Part shown: positions 1 through 9,426 of the stretch, one piece after another
How the letters are laid out: every line of letters starts with the position of its first letter
How positions within the stretch are numbered: the stretch's first letter is position 1
From: Candidatus Acidiferrum typicum
GTDB taxonomy: Bacteria; Acidobacteriota; Terriglobia; Acidiferrales; UBA7541
Assembly: GCA_025463055.1 (NCBI GenBank)
Contig: JAOAPV010000084.1
Span: forward strand, 19,158-83,157
Direction of reading: 5' to 3'
DNA: 64,000 nt
Position numbers and translations under genes: made by a program
The notes under the pieces: generated by a model
What the model was told of the DNA's origin: nothing
Database searches by the model: none
What the model saw: the letters and a program-made list of their open reading frames with translations, nothing else

Positions 1-263
1 CGGGGATCGCCAGGGATCCACGCAGGGCAACGAGTCACTCTCAGAGTGCCCCTTGACCCGTTACTTGGTAGCCACACTTCCCGGCTGTACCGCCACGAAG
101 AATACCCCTCAAAAGTCTTCCACTGTGGAAAGTGGGGGGCTATCGTCACAACTCGAACCTGGTGTCCCCGGACAGAGAGCCACTTGGCCATCTCCCCCGT
201 ATATTTTCCGATCCCAACCTCTACTGGGGAAAAGTCTATACCGTGAATTAGCACGCGCATCGC
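1..263. other. Left edge, no gene recognised
   Basis: The first 263 bases lie downstream of the last gene of the polysaccharide locus. Short overlapping open frames exist on both strands, but none has a recognisable motif, a convincing ribosome binding site or a family resemblance. No clear terminator hairpin was found. I see nothing supportable here. Confidence 0.5.
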
Positions 264-1274
264 TTAGGCTTTCGTTGCCACGGTCAGCAAACAATCGCCG
301 CGGCCGCACTTGTTCGCCAACCACAAGACGGGGAATAGTACGAATCTAGCGAAAAGCATGATGAACAGAGTCAGGAACGGGTTTCGTAGTTGCCGATTCT
401 TCTTACCTTTGGTCGCAAAGAAATACGCGATTAGCGATTGGGCGAACCACAAGGCAGGCGTGATCTGACGGACTTCTATTTGAGCGTACCCAGCTTCTTC
501 CAACGTGCGACGAAGAGTTACGCCGGAAAAATGAAAAATATGAAATGGAACATGCCAGTTAATCCAACTTCGTCCGAATACCTGCCTGAACCAACTTTCA
601 CTATTAGGGCAACTGATCCACACTTGGCCGCCACCCGCGAGAATTCGATGAACATTCCCTAACATTTGGCGAGGATCCAACGAGTGTTCCAACACGTTTG
701 ACAACACAACAACGTTGTACGGCCGTCCGGGAACAAAATCCGGCAGCAAACATGTGTGAACACTGAAGCCGGATTCCCGTGCGACAGCCGCCGCCGTTTC
801 GTTGAGCTCGAGGCCTTCTACCTGAAAACCGTTCCTAGCGTAGATCCGTAGACCGCGACCCTCGTTACAGCCAATATCCATAAGCCGACCTGTCCCCCGC
901 TGTTGATAGAAGGAAATGTCGCCATCGAGAACAGACCAGAGCCGGTTCAAGAATGAAAGGAAAAAATGATCTCTCCACCGCGTGTAACGAGTGCCTTTCT
1001 CTCCACCGAAGTTGTAGTACGTCTCATAGAGCGTCTTCAGCTCGGACATGGACGGTCTAGGAAACATTTGTTCAAGGTCGCACCGAGTGCAGCGGTAGAT
1101 GTCGTACGAACCGGGAACCCCAAAACGCGTGTCCGACAATCCCCCGACGCTCATTTCGAGGGCTGCTCGGCAAAGAATGCAGCGGCTCTCCGACGGAGCA
1201 GCCACAAACGACAGAGCGGGCTCGGATGCAGCGCTGCTTATTGACTGCTCGACTTCCGGAATCGTTCGCTCCAA
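264..1274 (-). CDS. Class I SAM-dependent methyltransferase with N-terminal zinc-type Cys motif
   Basis: The 336-residue protein has two CxxC pairs near its N-terminus (RCILC, YRCTRC), suggesting a small zinc-binding module. A Rossmann methyltransferase domain of the Methyltransf_23 type follows: motif I is LMDIGCNEGRG, and a downstream NVLEHSLDP stretch is typical of the family. The C-terminus is hydrophobic (about residues 280-325), so membrane association is possible. The start codon is TTG at 1274, preceded by a GGGGAA stretch; a start further inside cannot be excluded. It is the last gene of the minus-strand polysaccharide locus, 20 nt behind the GDP-fucose synthase gene. Methylation of a sugar residue is inferred from this position, and the acceptor is unknown. 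Confidence 0.8.
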   Translation of the reverse strand: MERTIPEVEQSISSAASEPALSFVAAPSESRCILCRAALEMSVGGLSDTRFGVPGSYDIYRCTRCDLEQMFPRPSMSELKTLYETYYNFGGEKGTRYTRWRDHFFLSFLNRLWSVLDGDISFYQQRGTGRLMDIGCNEGRGLRIYARNGFQVEGLELNETAAAVARESGFSVHTCLLPDFVPGRPYNVVVLSNVLEHSLDPRQMLGNVHRILAGGGQVWISCPNSESWFRQVFGRSWINWHVPFHIFHFSGVTLRRTLEEAGYAQIEVRQITPALWFAQSLIAYFFATKGKKNRQLRNPFLTLFIMLFARFVLFPVLWLANKCGRGDCLLTVATKA

Positions 1275-1294
1275 TGCTTATTCCCCGTCCATCC

Positions 1295-2287
1295 TTATGA
1301 AAACATCCGATCTGCGCCGGCAATCAGCTGATTGTTCTCCAGGAAGCTCTCATAGGCCATTGCCAGACCTTCCCGCAGAGAGATACGTGCCTTCCATCCC
1401 ATAGTCCGGAGACGGCTAACATCCAGAAGTTTTCTCGGTGTTCCATCCGGTTTGGAGTGATCAAACAAAAGATGGTTCTTGAACCCTACAACTTTCGCAA
1501 TGAGTTCGGATAGTTCCCGTATCGTTAGGTCTTCGCCGCAACCAATGTTGATGGTGGGCCAGGTCTGATCACTACCGGTAATAGTCATCAACTTGTCGTC
1601 GGGTAGGTTCATTAAAAATATGCAGGCGTCGGCAGCATCGTCGCTATAGAGAAATTCGCGGCGTGGCTGGCCTGTTCCCCAAATAACTACTTCATCTGCG
1701 CCACTCGCCTTGGCTTCATGCATTTTTCGGATCAGCGCCGGTACCACATGCGAGTAGTTGCGGTCGTAATTGTCGTTGGGGCCGTATAAATTGGTGGGCA
1801 TTCCCGCTAAGAATCGCGTCCCGTACTGCCGGTTGTAAGCGCTGCACATCTCGATGCCAACGATTTTTGCAAGCGCATATGGGCGATTCGTTGACTCCAA
1901 GGGCCCGCTCAGCAGCGCATCTTCATTGATTGGCTGGGGCGCATGCTTCGGGTACACACAGCTTGAACCCAAGAAAAAAAGGCGATCGACCCCACTCTCA
2001 TACGCCTCATGAATGGCATTGAGGGTGATTTGAAGATTTTCATGGATGAATTGCGCTGGAAAGGTATCGTTTGCCAAGATTCCGCCGACCTTGGCAGCCG
2101 CTAAGAAAACGTATTGAGGCCGCTCCACTGCGAAAAATTGCTTGACGGCATCATGTTTTGCCAGATTGAGCTCCGCGTGCGTCTTCAATATGAGGTTTTC
2201 GAATCCGAGAGCTCGCAAACGTCTCACGAGAGCGGAGCCAACGAGTCCGCGGTGACCCGCAACATAGATCTTCGAATCGTAATTCAT
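1295..2287 (-). CDS. fcl: GDP-L-fucose synthase
   Basis: The 330-residue short-chain dehydrogenase/epimerase family protein converts GDP-4-keto-6-deoxy-mannose to GDP-L-fucose (epimerisation at C3 and C5, then NADPH-dependent reduction at C4). The N-terminal nucleotide-binding motif is GHRGLVGSA (residues 11-19). The catalytic Ser lies in LGSSCVYP (S108/S109), and the Tyr-x3-Lys pair is Y137/K141 in PYALAK. Length and motifs match the WcaG/Fcl family along the whole protein. The gene starts 2 nt after the stop of gmd, so the two are surely co-transcribed and form the complete two-step route from GDP-mannose to GDP-fucose. Confidence 0.95.
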   Translation of the reverse strand: MNYDSKIYVAGHRGLVGSALVRRLRALGFENLILKTHAELNLAKHDAVKQFFAVERPQYVFLAAAKVGGILANDTFPAQFIHENLQITLNAIHEAYESGVDRLFFLGSSCVYPKHAPQPINEDALLSGPLESTNRPYALAKIVGIEMCSAYNRQYGTRFLAGMPTNLYGPNDNYDRNYSHVVPALIRKMHEAKASGADEVVIWGTGQPRREFLYSDDAADACIFLMNLPDDKLMTITGSDQTWPTINIGCGEDLTIRELSELIAKVVGFKNHLLFDHSKPDGTPRKLLDVSRLRTMGWKARISLREGLAMAYESFLENNQLIAGADRMFS

Positions 2288-2289
2288 CG

Positions 2290-3372
2290 CTAGGCGTGAT
2301 ATTGATAGACGTTGTAGCCGTTATCTTTGACTAAGCGGTCTCGCTCAGCCCCCTTTAAGTCTGAAGCGGCCATTTCCTTGACCAGATCTCTGAAACTTAC
2401 GTTAGGCCTCCAACCCAATTTCGTCCTGGCCTTCGTCGCATCGCCGAGTAAAGTATCTACCTCGGTCGGTCGAAAATATTTGGCATCAACGCTTACGATG
2501 CACCTGCCGTCGGAGATGTATCCTTTTTCTTCCGCACCTTTACCCTTCCACTCGATGTCCATGCCAATTTCTCGTGCGGCCAGTTCCACAAATTCCCTCA
2601 CGGAGTGCTGCTCGCCAGTTGCGATCACAAAATCTTCTGGGTGTTCCTGCTGCAGCATGAGCCACTGCATTTCAACATAGTCCTTGGCATGGCCCCAATC
2701 CCGTTTGGCATTCAGGTTACCGAGATAAAGACAATTCTCCAGTCCCATCTTGATGCGGGCAAGACCTCGTGTAATTTTTCGAGTCACAAAGGTTTCTCCG
2801 CGCACCGGAGATTCATGATTAAACAAAATACCATTGCATGCATAGATGCCATATGCCTCACGATAATTCACGGTTATCCAATATGCATAAATTTTTGCCA
2901 CAGCGTAGGGTGACCGGGGATAGAAGGGCGTCCGTTCCGTCTGAGGGATTTCTGCCGCCTTGCCGTAGAGTTCAGACGTGGATGCCTGGTAAAAGCGCGC
3001 TTTCTTCGCGAGGCCGAGCGTACGGATTGCCTCCAGCAGCCTCAGAGTTCCCAAAGCGTCGGTATCGGCAGTGTATTCAGGTTGTTCGAAGGAGACCCCC
3101 ACATGGCTTTGCGCCGCGAGATTATAGATCTCGTCTGGTTGTACCCTCTGTACTACGCTCATGACGCTGTTGGAATCGGTCAGATCACAGTAATGCAGAA
3201 TGAGACTCCGATGCTGGACGTGTGGATCCTCATAAAGGTGGTCAATACGCGCGGTATTCAACTGCGAAGCACGCCGCTTAGTTCCGTGGACTTCGTAACC
3301 CTTTTTCAATAGAAACTCTGCCAGGTAAGCTCCATCCTGGCCGGTGATTCCGGTGATGAGCGCCCTTCTCAT
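2290..3372 (-). CDS. gmd: GDP-mannose 4,6-dehydratase
   Basis: The 360-residue protein catalyses GDP-mannose to GDP-4-keto-6-deoxy-mannose, the first step towards GDP-L-fucose. It has the N-terminal dinucleotide motif [15 protein letters not shown], the catalytic ASTSELYG segment, and a Tyr-x3-Lys in SPYAVAK. Family hallmarks [16 protein letters not shown] and [14 protein letters not shown] are intact, and the length is normal for the family. A GCGAGGAC stretch precedes the ATG. It lies directly upstream of fcl with a 2-nt gap, so the locus can make its own GDP-fucose. Confidence 0.96.
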   Translation of the reverse strand: MRRALITGITGQDGAYLAEFLLKKGYEVHGTKRRASQLNTARIDHLYEDPHVQHRSLILHYCDLTDSNSVMSVVQRVQPDEIYNLAAQSHVGVSFEQPEYTADTDALGTLRLLEAIRTLGLAKKARFYQASTSELYGKAAEIPQTERTPFYPRSPYAVAKIYAYWITVNYREAYGIYACNGILFNHESPVRGETFVTRKITRGLARIKMGLENCLYLGNLNAKRDWGHAKDYVEMQWLMLQQEHPEDFVIATGEQHSVREFVELAAREIGMDIEWKGKGAEEKGYISDGRCIVSVDAKYFRPTEVDTLLGDATKARTKLGWRPNVSFRDLVKEMAASDLKGAERDRLVKDNGYNVYQYHA

Positions 3373-3575
3373 AGTCCTCGCTTCAAATTTATTAAATCAT
3401 CAGCTCCTACGTGAAACGATCATTGCGTCAAGGTTTCTAGCTAGCTTCCACGCAAACGCCCGCCCATCCGTCACACTCTTCTACATCCTCGATACCTGGA
3501 ATCTCGCTCCGGACAATTCCATGCTGCGGATGCGCTTCGTTGAAGCCCAAATTGATGAGCGCGGCGATGGTGGAT

Positions 3576-4232
3576 TCAGAGTTTACGGAAAAAAGCCGTT
3601 CCGCGTCTGTCAGAAATCTCGATGATTTTCTCCGGCTTGTCACGCAGGAAGTTTGTTGTGGCTCGCCGGACGGCCCAATCGTACTCCTTGTTGTTGAAGT
3701 CATGCAGGAAGAAGTAGCCGCCCGAAAGCAACCGTGGATAGAAAAATTCAAGCGCCGCCGCGGCAGGCTCGAACAAGTCAGCGTCATACATGACAAGGCT
3801 AAATTGTTCACTCTCGAGTCCCACGGCCGTGTAGGGGAAGAGCCCGACGCGGAACTCTACATTGGCCGGATTGCCAAGCAAATTCTTAACGAAATCTACG
3901 CTGGTGTCCCTGAAACGCTCATCGCCATTCGCGAAGCCCTGAAATGTGTCAAACAAATAAAGTTTCCTCGATGGCGCGGCACTGTGCAGGAATTTGCTTG
4001 TGGCTCCGCGCCACACGCCGATCTCCGCCATGGCGCCAGGAATCGATTCTGTTTTCAGTCGTTCGATGGCGAGAGCCAAAGTACCAAGCCGCACGGGATC
4101 TGCCGACGAGAATAGTTCTTTCTCGACACTCGGCGAATAAGGGGGAAATGCCATTTTGGGATATAGTAGCTTTAGTAGCCGACCCCACGCTGGTTTCAGC
4201 GCAGTTCTTGTGCGTAAGGCCCAGTGTGACAT
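3576..4232 (-). CDS. TylF/MacF-type class I methyltransferase
   Basis: The 218-residue protein has a SAM-binding motif I (MAEIGVWRGATSKFL), the FDTFQGF segment typical of the TylF family of sugar O-methyltransferases, and an acidic YDADLFEP stretch followed by FLHDFNN. TylF-type enzymes methylate sugar hydroxyls, and many polysaccharide loci carry such members. AAGGAG lies about 14 nt upstream of the ATG. It sits between the GT4 gene and gmd; the gap to gmd (about 200 nt) is one of the larger ones in the locus. Methylation of the polymer is inferred, and the exact target is unknown. Confidence 0.8.
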   Translation of the reverse strand: MSHWALRTRTALKPAWGRLLKLLYPKMAFPPYSPSVEKELFSSADPVRLGTLALAIERLKTESIPGAMAEIGVWRGATSKFLHSAAPSRKLYLFDTFQGFANGDERFRDTSVDFVKNLLGNPANVEFRVGLFPYTAVGLESEQFSLVMYDADLFEPAAAALEFFYPRLLSGGYFFLHDFNNKEYDWAVRRATTNFLRDKPEKIIEISDRRGTAFFRKL

Positions 4233-4284
4233 GCGCGGTAAGATATCTCCTTGAAGAGGGATTCATGAATCCAGTGAGGGACGT

Positions 4285-5487
4285 TTATTTGACCAAATCC
4301 TCGTAAACATGAACCATTTGCGCGCCAACATTGTCCCAGGGAAGGTTTTCCGCGACCCAGCGACGTCCGTTGCTTCCCATCTGCCGCCTCCGAACGGGAT
4401 CGTTGACCACCGCGCGCAGGGCCTGCGCTGTCGCGTCCGCATCGCACGGCACCACAAGTCCGGCGTCCGCCTTCAATACTTCCGGCCAGATGTTCACTTG
4501 GTCGGAAATCACCACCGGCAGCCCGCTGGCCATGGCTTCCGCCACCGCTTGCCCAAAATTCTCTGTGTATGAAGATAATGCAAAAACGTCGGCTAATTGC
4601 ATCACGGCGAACCGGTCTTCGGCTTCCATCAGCCCGGCAAACGTAGTCTTCTCCAGAACACCGCCGTCCGCCAGCCACCCGCGCACCTTCTGCTCGTAGC
4701 CCTCATCCGCCGGCCCCGCCAGGAGCATGTGCAGGTCATCGCGCTCACGAGCAATTTTCGCGAAAGCACGGCACAAAATGTCCAGGCCTTTCTTGAAGGT
4801 GAGCCTTCCCATGTAAAGGACCACCTTACGCCCGGCAAGCGCCGGGTACCTGCCTCGCAAGCGCGCGACGGCGGCGGCATTCGGTTCCTGGAACCATTTC
4901 GAGTCCACACCTATCGGCACAACAAAGCGTTTCTGCATCGCGCCGTTGCTGCCATTCGGCCGCGCGAAACCTGACCAGTCCGATGCCAGGCGCATTTCCT
5001 CACTCGTGTTAAAAAGGACCGCCGGCGCTTTCCGATAATCGCGCTCCGCAAAAAGTTTCGTATAGATCCATTTTCGCGGACGGTTTCGGCGACGCAAATA
5101 GGGATCCAACGAGCCGTGAGGAAAAACGATATAGGGTACGCCGCGTTTGCGGCACCAGTACGAGGCCGCCGTGGTCGAAAAACTGTACACCGCCCAGACT
5201 TGCGCAACGTCAAATTTCGCGACGTTTTCACCAAGCGCCCGCCACAACCCCGGCGAAAACATGTACTTGCCCAACCGGCTCCAGCCGTGATAATAGCGGA
5301 CTTCGACGCCGTCCTTTATCACCGGACGGTCCAGCGGAACATCCAAATTCCCCGAACCATCGCAGTTGCTCGTGAAAATCGAAACTTGATGCCCTTGCCG
5401 CACCAACTCGCGCGAGAGCTCGGGGCACGCCACGGCTGGCCCCCCATATCGCGGCGCCAGCGTGCAAACAACCTGTAGAATCCTCAT
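4285..5487 (-). CDS. Glycosyltransferase family 4
   Basis: The protein is about 400 residues if started at the ATG at 5487 (MRILQVVCTLAPRYGGPA), where family similarity begins. An open frame continues 38 codons further upstream but looks non-coding. The fold is GT-B: the N-terminal half has a glycine-rich acceptor loop (RYGGPAVACPEL), and the C-terminal half has LYMGRLTFKKGLDIL and the EX7E signature (ENFGQAVAEAMASGLPVV) that contacts the nucleotide-sugar donor. It should be a cytoplasmic, retaining transferase building the repeat unit on a lipid carrier. Donor and linkage cannot be read from sequence. Confidence 0.9.
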   Translation of the reverse strand: MRILQVVCTLAPRYGGPAVACPELSRELVRQGHQVSIFTSNCDGSGNLDVPLDRPVIKDGVEVRYYHGWSRLGKYMFSPGLWRALGENVAKFDVAQVWAVYSFSTTAASYWCRKRGVPYIVFPHGSLDPYLRRRNRPRKWIYTKLFAERDYRKAPAVLFNTSEEMRLASDWSGFARPNGSNGAMQKRFVVPIGVDSKWFQEPNAAAVARLRGRYPALAGRKVVLYMGRLTFKKGLDILCRAFAKIARERDDLHMLLAGPADEGYEQKVRGWLADGGVLEKTTFAGLMEAEDRFAVMQLADVFALSSYTENFGQAVAEAMASGLPVVISDQVNIWPEVLKADAGLVVPCDADATAQALRAVVNDPVRRRQMGSNGRRWVAENLPWDNVGAQMVHVYEDLVK

Positions 5488-5624
5488 CGAGATTGTACTT
5501 TCCTGAACCCGCTGGTCACTCGGGCTGTGCCGTCTACCCAGACAAATTTGCCGGGTCACTTCTTTGACAGCTCCTTCAGCCAGTGCTGCACACGTATGCA
5601 AAGAATACGAGCCTTCAATTTTAT

Positions 5625-6428
5625 CTACGCAAACCGCCCGGATATCGGCCCTCTGACTACTCGCTCATAAAGTGCTCTCGGACTCCGCAGATGCTTGCGA
5701 ACGCGACAGGCGTGCGCGACCAGCCGATCGGCGCCGCCACTATCGCGCCCTAAGATCTTGCGGAACATTCGCTTCTGGTCGTCCTGTTGTTGTTGCAGCA
5801 GCTTCCTCGATGACGTAATACTCTGGGAATGAAGTCTGTACCCGCTCCAAACCCCATCCGCCAAAGTAAAGCGTGCGCCCGAAAGTGCCATATCCACCCA
5901 CAGTTCGCCATCCCAGGTAGCCCTGTTTTCAACGTTGAATCCCTGTGCGCGCTCAAAGGCTTCGCGCTGGAAGAACGTAGAGGGCTGAACCAACACACAA
6001 GCTCCATAGGCAAACATCCTTAGGGAGAAGGGTTCAGAGTATGCCATCCTCAAGTGTCGGTCTTCTGCGTCGATTACCGTGGCATGCGCGGACACCACGT
6101 CCGCTTCGTTGGAGTTCAGGAATGCGACCGCGTTCCGAACTGCTCCCGGAAATAATACGTCATCTGAATTTAGAAACCCGAAGATGTCACCCGTCGCCCT
6201 GGCAAATCCCTTGTTCAGGCCATCGGCAGGTCCGCGATCGGGCTCGTAGATCACCCTCGCTATGCGCGACCGGTACCGCTCGATGATGTCACGGCTGCCG
6301 TCCGTCGATCCCGGATCGACGACGATGTACTCAATATCGGGGTAATCCTGTTCCACGACCGACCAGATCGCGCGCTCCAGGAACTCCCCTTGGTTAAACG
6401 AGATGGTTACGATCGAGACTTTGTGCAT
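5625..6428 (-). CDS. Glycosyltransferase family 2
   Basis: The protein is about 267 residues from the ATG at 6428 (MHKVSIVTISFNQGEFLERAI), overlapping the end of the polymerase gene by 35 nt. It is a GT-A fold inverting transferase: N-terminal VSIVTISFNQ, VVDPGSTDGSRDI, and the metal-binding region FLNSDD (DXD equivalent). An upstream extension of 13 codons is open but would only increase the overlap. The protein is soluble with no membrane helices, so it probably adds one sugar to the growing repeat at the cytoplasmic face. Confidence 0.9.
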   Translation of the reverse strand: MHKVSIVTISFNQGEFLERAIWSVVEQDYPDIEYIVVDPGSTDGSRDIIERYRSRIARVIYEPDRGPADGLNKGFARATGDIFGFLNSDDVLFPGAVRNAVAFLNSNEADVVSAHATVIDAEDRHLRMAYSEPFSLRMFAYGACVLVQPSTFFQREAFERAQGFNVENRATWDGELWVDMALSGARFTLADGVWSGYRLHSQSITSSRKLLQQQQDDQKRMFRKILGRDSGGADRLVAHACRVRKHLRSPRALYERVVRGPISGRFA

Positions 6429-7704
6429 CAGTGGCTGTACGTTTTTGAGCTTGCGTGTGCAGGGCAAACAGGATCATCGCGTACACGAAGTACGTAGCCG
6501 TGAACCGACCGTCTGCTCCGTAAGGAGAAAACAGCACGTTCCATATAAGGAGCATTCCAATCAAGGTGAAGAAAGGAAACAAAGGCTCTCGGCCAGAGGC
6601 GCGGATCACCGTCCTGGCAGCAAGCCACAAAACCCAGAACCAGAACACCGCACCCACGATCCCTGATTCCACCCACGCCCCGAACAGGTAGGAATGCGAT
6701 GGAATCAGATCGTCTTCGAACTCGTCAACTACACTTTCATTTTCGTACCCTAGCTCGACAATGCTTGCTAAAAGAATGCCTTTGTATATAGGATCTTTAG
6801 CCCATGAGCCATGGCCGAGGAGAGGGGAATCGATAATCGCGACCGATGACGCCAGAAGGGCGATTCGTCCGCCCAGAAGCACGCCGCCGGCCCCGCTGCT
6901 CTGCATTTGATACTTCTCCTGCTCAGTCCCACCAAACCAGCCGCCCTGAACGCCATACGCGTAAATTGCGGCTATTCCCAACACTCCGACAGCCAAACTT
7001 GCGACTGTCAAGATCGTTCGCCGCTTCCGCAGCCGGCTATCAGCAAGTTTGGGTGAGAGCTGGAAATAGGAGTAAATGGCCGCTACCGCGCAAAGAGCGC
7101 CCATGCTGCGGAATCCCGCGGCTAGGTTGATGGCGCCGATGGCCGCAAGCATGGTCACGGCCGCCACTCGCCTCCGCCGCCCTAGCATTCCGGCGACGAG
7201 ACAGACCAGCAGCGTTATTGGCACGCCCAGGCCAAACTTCCAAGGATAGTCCTCCGCGAATACACCGGGCGCGATGAAGAATGTCAGTACACCTCCCAGA
7301 ACCAACCCGGCGCCGTAGAGGACGAACCGCCTTTGCGATTGTCGAATCAGCAGCGCAATCGTGGCAAAATGCGTCAGAGTAAGCAGAATCTTGAGCCAGC
7401 CTCGAGAATAATCCTCAAACGCCGAATGACGGATGATATCGGTTATGACTTGAGCGGCCAGCCACAATAAACCCAAGTACAAAAATTTTCGGACGGGCTT
7501 TAATTGTAACCACCTGCGATGCCTATATGCGACGAACGGGAATGCAGCCAATAGGCACACGTCGGTTGCGTAGAGCACTCCCCCAAGACGCACATACAAG
7601 AACGCGAGGGCAGGCACGAGGAAGCAAGCCATGTCGCCGATGGTGCCCTTGGCCACAATGGGTCGCACTCCTAGGGCGGCTTGTGGTTGCGATATAGCGC
7701 TCAT
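6394..7704 (-). CDS. Polytopic O-antigen polymerase/ligase-like protein (Wzy/WaaL type)
   Basis: The 436-residue, highly hydrophobic protein has roughly ten or more predicted membrane segments and a larger periplasmic loop near residues 245-325 (after the GVQGGWFGGTEQ segment), ending in ESVVDEFEDDLIPSHSYLFGAWVESG. The HSYLFGAWVESG stretch resembles the HNxYL..ExG motif of the Wzy_C/O-antigen ligase superfamily. Wzy polymerases and WaaL ligases are hard to separate by sequence; the flippase and chain-length gene in the same operon favour a polymerase. Its ATG overlaps the stop of the FkbM gene (ATGA), implying translational coupling. Confidence 0.8.
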   Translation of the reverse strand: MSAISQPQAALGVRPIVAKGTIGDMACFLVPALAFLYVRLGGVLYATDVCLLAAFPFVAYRHRRWLQLKPVRKFLYLGLLWLAAQVITDIIRHSAFEDYSRGWLKILLTLTHFATIALLIRQSQRRFVLYGAGLVLGGVLTFFIAPGVFAEDYPWKFGLGVPITLLVCLVAGMLGRRRRVAAVTMLAAIGAINLAAGFRSMGALCAVAAIYSYFQLSPKLADSRLRKRRTILTVASLAVGVLGIAAIYAYGVQGGWFGGTEQEKYQMQSSGAGGVLLGGRIALLASSVAIIDSPLLGHGSWAKDPIYKGILLASIVELGYENESVVDEFEDDLIPSHSYLFGAWVESGIVGAVFWFWVLWLAARTVIRASGREPLFPFFTLIGMLLIWNVLFSPYGADGRFTATYFVYAMILFALHTQAQKRTATDAQSLDRNHLV

Positions 7705-8531
7705 GGTTCAATTTCCTCCAGTGCCCGCTGACCATTTGAGCGCGCATCAGGACGAAAGAAAATGCCGTCGACTTGCAGCGTCCGGCCTGTTTTCTTGTCG
7801 ATGAAGCTGGGCATCAAGCCCCACAGATCGAAGCCCTTCCTTGCCAGGCAATCTACTTGCGACAGAAAGAGCGTTTCCCCGTCATAGAGCGGAACTAGAG
7901 AAAGCTCGAGCTGGACGCCTCGAATCCTGTCGAGAAGCCGCGGGGCTCCTCCGAGTACTTTGGGCTCAAAGCCTTGCACATCGATTTTGAGAAAGAGGTT
8001 TCGGCCGCCCACCCCCATCTCTTCGGCAACCCTGTCGAGCCTGGAAACCGGGACCGTCTCACACCCGATATAAGCTGACTCGGGCGCTGCATCGAGGTGC
8101 GCGTCCAGCATCGACAGGGCGGAGCTGGATGCGCTGTTCGCAGCGACATGCATCAACAAGGTTCCCTCGTCGTCTCCCAACGCCATTCGCGGCGCCACTG
8201 TCCACAATGGATCGCGGGCCGCTGCCTGCCTCAGCTTGGAATGCGCCTCTGCCAGCGGCTCGAAAGAGATGATCCTTCCCCGGAAGCCCGCCCGCCGCAC
8301 CATCGTCGCGTACTGGCCCTCGTTCGCCCCGATGTCCAGGACCGTATCAATTTCGCGCACCGCCAGTAGTCTGCCCAGCGCAGCTTCGTGGGTCTTCTGC
8401 GGGTTGTAGCGAATCAGGTCAAAACCGATTCGACGCAGGGTGCTGCGTGTTGCGTTCTTGACCGCCGTTATGACGCTGGGCAAACTTCCCTCTGATTTGA
8501 GGTGCTCTAAATTTTGGCCGGTATGACGCAA
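7701..8531 (-). CDS. FkbM-family methyltransferase
   Basis: The 276-residue protein carries the FkbM domain: VLDIGANEGQYATMVRRAGFRGRIISFEP (motif I plus the FEP signature) and FLKIDVQGFEPKVLGGA near residues 170-190. These SAM-dependent O-methyltransferases are common in polysaccharide and glycolipid loci. The stop codon overlaps the start of the Wzy-like gene. The N-terminal 45 residues are less conserved and basic. The substrate is inferred to be a sugar of the polymer. Confidence 0.87.
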   Translation of the reverse strand: MRHTGQNLEHLKSEGSLPSVITAVKNATRSTLRRIGFDLIRYNPQKTHEAALGRLLAVREIDTVLDIGANEGQYATMVRRAGFRGRIISFEPLAEAHSKLRQAAARDPLWTVAPRMALGDDEGTLLMHVAANSASSSALSMLDAHLDAAPESAYIGCETVPVSRLDRVAEEMGVGGRNLFLKIDVQGFEPKVLGGAPRLLDRIRGVQLELSLVPLYDGETLFLSQVDCLARKGFDLWGLMPSFIDKKTGRTLQVDGIFFRPDARSNGQRALEEIEP

Positions 8532-8584
8532 GGACGGGTCGTTACCGCCGTTTCGGAGAAACCATTTTCAGACGTGCGTGAAAA

Positions 8585-9400
8585 CTACCACCAAGGTTGC
8601 TGCTGGGGAAGTTCCGTAACCAGATTTGGGTTGCAGATAGGACTATGGCTAGCAACGAACACGGCTCTTTTTAGGAGGGTGTGTTCGCCCGCCGGCCCGG
8701 TCCAGTCGGTCGGGAATTCAGGGTGGCGAGGTTGTGTCCTGGTCGCGTACACATATCGATAGTGGAGTTTCAACTGATCGAATATCCATTCGCGGGTGGG
8801 TCGGCATCCTTCTCCATGAAGAGCTTGAGAGGGAATAGAGCTGATTTCTCTGCATTTATTAGGACTGAGTTCGTCACCAAACGAAACGCAGGTCTCCAGA
8901 AGTAGACAGTCGCCAACGCGAGAGACCGTGGACAAAAATCGGGCAGGATCTGAAAGATGATAGAGAAGACCGTAGCAATGCACCAAATCGAACCGGCCAA
9001 ACTGTTCCAACCTTTCGGGTTCCCGGTCGAGATCTACGATCTTCACATCGATCCCAAGCCTCTCTGAAAGCTTCTTTGCGTGGCCCGCACGGCCTTCTAC
9101 AGCTAGTAGTCGACAGTTTCGATATAGATAGAACAAGCTGTGGTCGCCGATCCCAGCCCCGGTTTCCAGCACGCTCTTCCGGGCCAAGTCTAACCCAAGA
9201 CTTTCCAGATGTTGCAGGCGCGAGATATTGTGACGCTGGTAACCCGGCGAGAAAAAATCGGCATAGATCTTCCTGTCCCGCAAGAAAGCCAGCTGTTGTT
9301 TCCAAAATCCCAACCGCCAAGAGATACTTTTACGCAGCCAAACCATCCCTGAATCACCCGCTTTTTCCGGCGTGCGCGGGTTAACGGCGATAGTAGCCAT
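8585..9400 (-). CDS. SAM-dependent methyltransferase
   Basis: The 271-residue protein has an N-terminal helical extension rich in Trp and Lys (residues 20-60) and a class I methyltransferase core: motif I VLETGAGIGDHSLF, then LLAVEGRAGHAKKL, and YGLLYHLSDPARFLS. The fold is clear, but the subfamily is not one I can name. It lies between the flippase and the FkbM gene, with gaps of 26 and 53 nt. Three other methyltransferases are in the same locus, so it probably modifies the polysaccharide, or caps the chain to stop elongation as WbdD does. The capping idea is speculation. Confidence 0.75.
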   Translation of the reverse strand: MATIAVNPRTPEKAGDSGMVWLRKSISWRLGFWKQQLAFLRDRKIYADFFSPGYQRHNISRLQHLESLGLDLARKSVLETGAGIGDHSLFYLYRNCRLLAVEGRAGHAKKLSERLGIDVKIVDLDREPERLEQFGRFDLVHCYGLLYHLSDPARFLSTVSRVGDCLLLETCVSFGDELSPNKCREISSIPSQALHGEGCRPTREWIFDQLKLHYRYVYATRTQPRHPEFPTDWTGPAGEHTLLKRAVFVASHSPICNPNLVTELPQQQPWW

Positions 9401-9426
9401 TGAGCCTCTTCTCCACCTCTAGCTTC

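Noticed and set aside
3540..4115. 191-codon open frame opposite the TylF-like methyltransferase
   Set aside because: It is antisense to a gene with clear family motifs and has no motif of its own.
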